This document shows positions 58,735 to 64,000 of a DNA stretch of 64,000 nucleotides, piece after piece. Both the position numbers and the translations under genes were made by a program. Every line of letters starts with the position of its first letter. Position 1 is the first letter of the stretch. The notes under the pieces are model-generated. The model was given only the letters and a program-made list of their open reading frames with translations, did not search any database and was not told the origin of the DNA. Source of the stretch: Antilocapra americana (lineage: Eukaryota > Chordata > Mammalia > Artiodactyla > Antilocapridae); assembly GCA_007570785.1 (NCBI GenBank), contig ML664161.1:39063818-39127817 (forward strand), in the 5' to 3' direction.

Positions 58735-60200
58735 ATAGAATTCATCTATACTGTCTTTTTTAAATTGTAAAATACACATAACATAAAATTTACTACCTTA
58801 ACTCTTCTTAAGGTATAATTTGGTGGCATTTAAGTTCATTCATATTTTGTGCTACCATCACCACTGTTTTTGTTTGTTTGGTTTTTCTTTTGTTGACCAC
58901 ACAGCTTGTGGGATTTTAGTTCCTTGATCGAGATTGATTCCGGGCCCTTGACAGGTTTATCCATGTTGTAGCATGTGTCAGAGTTTCGGTCCTTTTTAAG
59001 GCTGAATAATATTTTATTGTATGCATATACCATATTTTGTTTATCAATCCAATTTTCAATGGATAGGTACATTCTTTCTACTTTTTGGATACTGGAAATA
59101 ATAATTTACACAAGTAGGTAAATCTCTCTGAGTTCTTGCCTTCAGTTCTTTTGTTGCCTGTGCTTTTGATGTCATATCCAAGAAATCATTGTTGAATCCA
59201 AAGCCATGAAGATTTTCTCTTCTGTTTCTATTTCAGAGTTTTATAGATTTAGCTCTTATATTTAGATCTTTGATGCATTTAAAGTTGATTTTTGTATACA
59301 GTGTAAGGTAAAGATTCAACTTTATTCTTTTGTATGTAGATATCCAGTTTTCCCAACACCATTTGTCTAAGACAGCCCTTTCTTCATAGAATGGTCATAG
59401 TATTCTTGTCAATAATCATTTAGCCATATGTATTAGGATTTATTTACCTTTCTGTTCTATTCTGTTGCTCTATATATGTGTGCCTTTCAGTACTGTACTG
59501 TTTTGATTATTGTGACTTTGCCGTAAGTTTTGAAATTGGGTAATGTGCGACCCCACCTTTGTTTTTCTTTTCCATCATATTTTGGTTATTTGGTATCTCC
59601 TGAAATTCCATGTAAATGAAGTTTTATGTTTCTGCAAAAAATATTGGGATTTTAATAGGGATTATGTTGAATCTACAGATCACTTTGAATAGTTTTGGTA
59701 TGTTCACAATATTAGATATTCTAATCTATGAATATAAATGTCTTTTATTTATCTGTATATTGATTTCTTTTCTTAATCTTTTGAAATTTTCAGTATATAT
59801 GGTTTTTGCCTCCTTGTTTAAATTTATTCCTAAACACTTTATTTTTTTGATGATTTTATAAATGATATTTTTAAAGTAAATCCTTTTTGTACTGTTCATT
59901 GTTGTGTATAGAACCACAACTGATTTTTGCATACTGATTTTGTATCCTGCAGTTTTACTGAATTTATTTATTAATTTTAAGTTTTTAATAAAATTTTTAG
60001 GATTTTTTTTCATTTAATATTATGTCAACTGTGAACAAAGATAATTTTACTTCTTCCTTTCTAATTTGGATGCATTTTATTTATTTTTCTTACCCAATTT
60101 CTCTAGATAGGACTTCTAATATTATGTTGAATAGAAGTGGTGAAAACAAGTATCCTTGTCTTGTTTCTGATCTTGGAAGAAAAGCTTTCAGTCTTTCATC
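58735..60200 (-). mobile_element. Old L1 LINE, antisense, 3' half
   Basis: Antisense L1 from a 3' region (aaatacacataacataaaat) through the ORF2 C-terminal code (ggctgaataatattttattg) into ORF2 (tatccagttttcccaacacc, gattttgtatcctgcagttt). It stops at ctttcagtctttcatc near 60200 and its ORF2 sequence resumes at 63091. More diverged than the ruminant L1 at 53640. A region at 58865-58965 may be a small insertion. Confidence 0.87.
59726..60013 (-). pseudogene. L1 ORF2 fragment (post-RT region)
   Basis: The 95-codon minus-strand frame reads MKKNPKNFIKNLKLINKFSK, then TAGYKISMQKSVVVLYT and KIKCLGINLNKEAKTIYTEN. This is the hallmark L1 ORF2 stretch immediately after the RT catalytic region (GYKIN.QKS and KYLGINL in intact elements). 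Flanking ORF2 sequence continues on both sides in other frames, so the copy is multiply frameshifted. The open frame is residual and not maintained. Confidence 0.92.
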
Positions 60201-60259
60201 TTTTTTTAAATTAAGGTTGTCTTTATTGATGAAAATACTAATTGTTAAGCATTTGCAGT

Positions 60260-60502
60260 ATTAACATCAAAAATCACTGATCACAGATCACTGTAATACA
60301 TATAATGATAATGAAAAGTTTTGAAACATTTTGAGAATTACCAAAATGTGACCCAGAGATATGAAGTGAGAAAATGCTGTTAGAAAATGGCACCAATAGA
60401 TATGCTCAACGCAGACCTGTTGCAAATCTTCAGTTTGTTTAAAAAGGAAAAGTACAGTACTTGCAAAACACAATAAAGCATAATAAAATGAGATATGCCT
60501 GT
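60260..60502 (-). mobile_element. Tigger1-like DNA transposon end
   Basis: Ends taaaatgagatatgcctgta, close to the Tigger1 terminal inverted repeat (reverse complement of caggcatacctcg-type). The preceding segment (gagaattaccaaaatgtgac, gcaaaacacaataaagcata) also matches the Tigger1 3' region from memory. The other end is missing. Confidence 0.7.
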
Positions 60503-60739
60503 ACATGCTGTCACTGAACATTATACTTATATATTTGTGTGATTTGCTTGAATCAGATTCCTACACTACATGGAAAGGTCTAAGAAGATGGGGACCATGT
60601 TTGTTTTGCTCATCACTGTATCTCAGCACCCAGTAGAATAATGGCAGATAATAAATGTTTCATAAATCTTTGTCTCTTCTACTTTCTTTTAATTCACCCT
60701 GCTTTTTTTTAGTGTGAATACCAGCATTTCATTATTTTA

Positions 60740-61108
60740 AAAAATACTTTTTTAAGAGCAGTTTTAGGTTTACTGCAGAATTGAGCAGAAAGTACAGTGA
60801 TTTGTAGTAAGAAATCAAGCCATGAAAAGACATGGAAAAAACATAAATGTATATTACTATGTGAGAGAAGTCAATCTGAAAAGGTTGGTATGAATAGGTG
60901 GAACACAGAGGATTTTTAGAGTAACTTTTAGAGGATTTATAGAGTATTAAAAAATACTCTATATGTTACTCTAATGGTGAATTCACATCATTATACAATT
61001 TATCAAAATCCACAGATTGTACAAGAGTGAACCCTGATGTGAACTATAGACTTTGGATGATAATAAGGTGTCATTGTTGGTTCATTGCTTGTAACAAATG
61101 TAGAGCTC
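60740..61108 (+). mobile_element. Old L1 fragments
   Basis: 60745-60805 reads gagcagttttaggtttactg. 60880-61090 reads ggaacacagaggatttttag, then gtgaaccctgatgtgaacta, a stretch frequent in old L1 3' regions. A nested inverted repeat occurs at 60919-60971. Subfamily and exact edges are uncertain. Confidence 0.6.
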
Positions 61109-61135
61109 TAGTGCAGATTATCAGTTCAGTTCAGT

Positions 61136-62949
61136 TCAGTCGCTCAGTCGTGTCCGACTCTTTGTGACCCCATGAACTGCAGCACGCCAGGTCTCCCTGT
61201 CCATCACCAACTCAGGGAGTCTACCCAAACTCATGTCCATCGAGTCAGTGATGCCATCCAGCCATCTCATCCTCTGTCTTCTGCTTCTCCTCCTGCCCCC
61301 AATCCTTCCCAGCATCAGGGTCTTTTCCAATGAGTCAACTCTTCCCATAAGGTGGCCAAAGTATTGAAGTTTCAGCTTCAACATCAGTGTTCCAATGAAC
61401 CCCCAGGACTAATCTCCTTTAGGATGGACTTGTTGGATCTCCTTGCAGTCCAAGGGACTCTGAAGAGTCTTCTCCAACACCACAGTTCAAAAGCATCAAT
61501 TCTGCAGCACTCAACCTTTTTCACTGTCCAACTCTCACATCCATACACGGCTACTGGAAAAAGCATAGCCTTGACTAGACAGATCTTTGTTGGCAAAGTA
61601 ATGTCTCTGCTTTTCCATATGCTATCCAGGTTGGCCATAACTTTCCTTTCAAGGAGTAAGCGTCTTTTGATTTCATTGCTGCAATCACCATCTGCAGTGA
61701 TTTTGGAGCCTCCCAAAATAAAGTCTGACACTGTTTCCACTCTTTCCCCATCTATTTCCCATGAAGTGATGGAACCAGATGCCATGATCTTAGTTTTCTT
61801 AATGTTGAGCCTTAAGCCAACTTTAGTTCCTCTCCACTTTCTGCCATAAGGGTGGTATCGTCTGCATATCTGAAGTTATTGATATTTCCCCCAGAAATCT
61901 TGCTTCCAGCTTGTGCTTCTTCCAGCCCAGTATTTTTCATGATGTACTCTGCATAGAAGTTAAATAAGCAGGGTGACAATATACAACCTTGATGTACTCC
62001 TTTCCCTATTTGGAACCAGTCTGTAGTTCCATATCCAGTTCTAACTGTTGCTTCCTGACCTGCATACAGATTTCTCAAGAGATAGGTCAGAGAGTCTGGT
62101 ATTTCCATCTCTTTCAGAATTTTCCACAGTTAATTGTGATCCACACAGTCAAAGGCTTTGGCATAGTCAATAAAGCAGAAATTGATGTTTTTCTGGAACT
62201 CTCTTGCTTTTTCGATAATCCAGCAGATGTTGGCAATTTGATCTCTGGTTCCTCTGCCCTTTCTAAAACTAGCTTGAACATCTGGAAGTTCACGGTTCAT
62301 GTATTGCTGAAGCCTGGCTTAGAGAATTGAGCATTACTTTACCAGCGTGTGAGATGAGTGCAATTGTGAGGTAGTTTGAGCATTCTTTGGCATTGCCTTT
62401 CTTTGGGGTAGGAATATAAACTGACCTTTTCCAGTCTTGTGGCCATTGCTGAGTTTCCCAAATTTGCTGGCATATTGAGTCCAGCACTTTCACAGCATCA
62501 TCTTTTAGGATTTGAAATAGCTCAATTGGAATTCCATCACCTCCACTAGCTTTGTTTGTAGTGATCCTTTCTAAGGCCCACTTGACTTCACATTCCAGGA
62601 TGTCTGGCTTTAGCTGAGTGTGAGTGATCACACTATCATGATTATCTGGGTCATGAAGATCGTTTTTGTAAAGTTCTTCTGTGTATTCTTGCCACCTCTT
62701 CTTAATATCTTCTGATTTTGGTAAGTCCATACTATTTCAGTTCTTTATTGAGCCCATCTTGGCATGAAATATTCCCTTGGTATCTCTAATTTTCTTGAAG
62801 AGATCTCTAATCTTTCCCGTTCTGTTGTTTTCCTCTATTTCTTTGCATTGATTGCTGAGGAAGGCTTTCTTATCTCTCCTCCCTATTCTTTGGAATTCTG
62901 TATTCAGATGGGAATTTCTTTCCTTTTCTCCTTTGCTTTTCGCATGCAT
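61136..62949 (-). pseudogene. BovB reverse transcriptase pseudogene, best preserved copy (F)
   Basis: Five minus-strand open segments tile almost the whole BovB RT and C-terminal region, in order. 62737-62949 gives AKSKGEKERNSHLNTEFQR. 62290-62730 gives the thumb-preceding IKKRWQEYTEELYKNDLHD and NKASGGDGIPIELFQILKDD. 61812-62108 gives the motif B region GKGVHQGCILSPCLF and the intact catalytic box FRYADD (61857-61868). 61384-61785 gives GGSKITADGDCSNEIKRRLL. 61136-61384 gives [19 protein letters not shown] and SRTRLSD at the terminus. The endonuclease domain is absent. Frame breaks separate the segments, so no active protein is possible. Confidence 0.94.
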
Positions 62950-63060
62950 TCGTGCTAAATCACTTCAGTCATGTCCAACTCTTTGCAACCCTATGGGCTG
63001 TAGCCCTCCAGGCTCTTCTGTTCATGGGATTCTCCAGGCAAGAATACTAGAAGGGGTTGC
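62943..63060 (-). mobile_element. Bov-tA-type SINE segment fused to BovB
   Basis: Minus-strand SINE body and tail: plus-strand reading shows tcacttcagtcatgtccaac, gggctgtagccctccaggct and tctccaggcaagaatactag. It stops at aggggttgc (63060), in the middle of the body. The missing continuation appears inverted at 63173-63209. Confidence 0.88.
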
Positions 63061-63090
63061 TTCTAATATAAGACTGATTAGTGCGGATTA

Positions 63091-63172
63091 TCAGTCTTTT
63101 CTTATTGAATATGATGTTTGCTGTGGGCTTTTCATATACAGGTTTTATTATGTTGAGGTAATATCCTTCTTT
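63091..63172 (-). mobile_element. Old L1 ORF2 segment, continuation of the split element
   Basis: tattgaatatgatgtttgct, gtgggcttttcatatacagg and ttttattatgttgaggtaat continue antisense L1 ORF2 from the point reached at 60200. A 9-base repeat, tcagtcttt, is present at both break points (60188-60196 and 63091-63099). Confidence 0.8.
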
Positions 63173-63209
63173 GCTGGAGGAGGCCATGGCAACCCCTTCT
63201 AATATTCTA
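63173..63209 (+). mobile_element. SINE body shard, inverted relative to 62943-63060
   Basis: gctggaggaggccatggcaa, then ccccttctaatattctag. It is a piece of Bov-tA body in sense orientation. Its last 20 bases are the reverse complement, with one mismatch, of 63041-63060. Confidence 0.8.
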
Positions 63210-63214
63210 GAAGA

Positions 63215-63510
63215 AGCAGCATATAATTGGACTCATATAGCATCTAAACTTTTCAGATTGTCTTATTTCACTGAGTAATATGTATTTAAGCTTTCTCCAT
63301 GTTTTTTTCATGACTTGATAGTCTGTTTCTTGTTAGCACTGTATAATATCCCATTTTTTAGAAGCACCAAAGTTTTTTAAATCCATTTGTCTACTGAAAG
63401 TCATCTTGGTTGCTTCCACATTTGGGCAGTTATGTTTAAAGCTGCTGTAAATATCTTTGTGTAGGTTTTTGTGTGGACATAGATTTTCAACTCCTCTGAA
63501 TAAACAACAA
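63215..63510 (-). mobile_element. Old L1 fragment, antisense (ORF2 C-terminal/3' region)
   Basis: gttttttcatgacttgatag, a catcttggttgcttccacat stretch, then gtaggtttttgtgtggacat and ttttcaactcctctgaataa. This region lies 3' of the ORF2 segment at 63091-63172 in an intact L1. Its position further right on the antisense strand shows it is a separate or rearranged fragment. Confidence 0.82.
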
Positions 63511-64000
63511 TGATATGTTAATGTGTAGTCAGGGTTAAGCACCTCTGGCTTACATTTGATAACCATGGAGAAAGGCCTGGTATTGTTTTCATAAATCAGA
63601 GGTAGATTGATCATGTGGAGTCACACTACCATCAGTTGTGAAAGGCAGCCTGGAGACTTCTTATTGTGATAATGCAATGTGGAGATGGCTGTGAGCATCG
63701 TAGATGTTTAGTCTGTCAAACTGGAAGGAATCTAGGTAAAGTTTTTTATCAGATGAAAAAAATAAGACCATCATCATGTGGGAGTAAATGGATGCATTCA
63801 TTTTAATGTCAGGGCAGATTTCTCGGCTAAGTATGTTATTGTCATACAGCAGGGAAAATTAACTAGTGCTGATGAGAAGACTACTTAAAAGGCAGCAAAC
63901 TTTCTGCCTCTATATTGAAATTCAAGCTTGCTGGTTAATATCTGTACTCACTGTAGGAAAGTTATCAGGGAGAAATAGGGGCAGCCAAACCTACATTACT
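63511..64000. other. Unique sequence to the window end
   Basis: No repeat or exon recognised. Confidence 0.5.

Larger units (their letters stand above)
61109..63094 (-). mobile_element. BovB LINE (copy F) joined to a SINE segment, within one target-site duplication
   Basis: The antisense insert at 61125-63078 is bounded by tagtgcagattatcag (61109-61124) and tagtgcggattatcag (63079-63094), a 16-base duplication with one mismatch. From the left it contains the BovB 3' tail (tcagttcagttcagtcgctc), BovB code up to about 62942, a Bov-tA-type segment in the same orientation (62943-63060), and 18 unassigned bases. Either a SINE inserted at the BovB 5' edge, or the two were reverse-transcribed as one chimaera. 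Confidence 0.9.

Noticed and set aside
61352..61849. 165-codon plus-strand open frame
   Set aside because: It is the antisense shadow of the BovB post-RT region of copy F. Similar shadows occur opposite copies A, D and E.

Overview
This window is nuclear DNA of a ruminant, very probably a bovid (cattle or a close relative). The evidence is its repeat complement: 5'-truncated BovB (RTE-type) LINE copies, many Bov-tA/ART2-type SINEs (tRNA-Glu-derived head joined to a BovB-derived tail), 3' ends of a young ruminant L1, and older mammalian MIR, L1, Tigger-like and hAT-like remnants. Between the repeats the DNA is AT-rich, CpG-poor and full of stops. I find no intact cellular protein-coding gene, no convincing exon, no RNA gene and no CRISPR array. 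The window reads as intergenic or deep intronic sequence. All recognisable protein signal is dead retrotransposon reverse transcriptase (BovB and L1 ORF2). Family names come from remembered consensus features, without a repeat-database search.

Layout. 1-2030: a TG microsatellite, then a long antisense BovB. 2030-11960: mostly unique DNA with two MIRs, a sense BovB at 4685-5488 and an AG/GACA microsatellite. 11961-23670: unique DNA with one full SINE, a SINE head, a short BovB 3' end, a probable solo endogenous-retrovirus LTR (about 17302-17778), a MIR and a TG microsatellite; two RFX X-box-like sites lie at 18907-18976. 23670-31000: BovB copies at 23684 and 28777, two SINEs, an L1 tail and old LINE-like traces. 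31000-32130: repeat-poor, with SOX-type motifs followed by a CpG-rich block grading into homeodomain-type motifs; this is the best candidate for a conserved regulatory element. 32130-53500: the SINE-richest part, including a SINE inside a MIR (34313), a SINE inside an L1 (43996), a nearly full Tigger-like transposon (42843-43822) and two SINEs head to tail (49881-50308). 53640-54805: two ruminant L1 3' ends in opposite orientation, forming an inverted repeat of about 450 bp per arm. 55000-64000: an hAT-like element, a MIR, a SINE, and an old antisense L1 (58735-60200) whose ORF2 resumes at 63091 after a 2.9 kb insert; that insert carries a Tigger-like element, another L1 piece and the least-decayed BovB of the window joined to a SINE piece.

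There is no gene network here. What can be read is insertion history: several copies keep target-site duplications that give the order of nesting, and the BovB copies show different stages of loss of the reverse-transcriptase YADD motif. The BovB and SINE copies share 3' tails, as expected if BovB machinery moved the SINEs. I found no undescribed biological system that the sequence supports. The most useful leads are the 31.1-31.9 kb block, the X-box pair at 18.9 kb and the compound BovB/SINE/fold-back structure at 61.1-63.2 kb.
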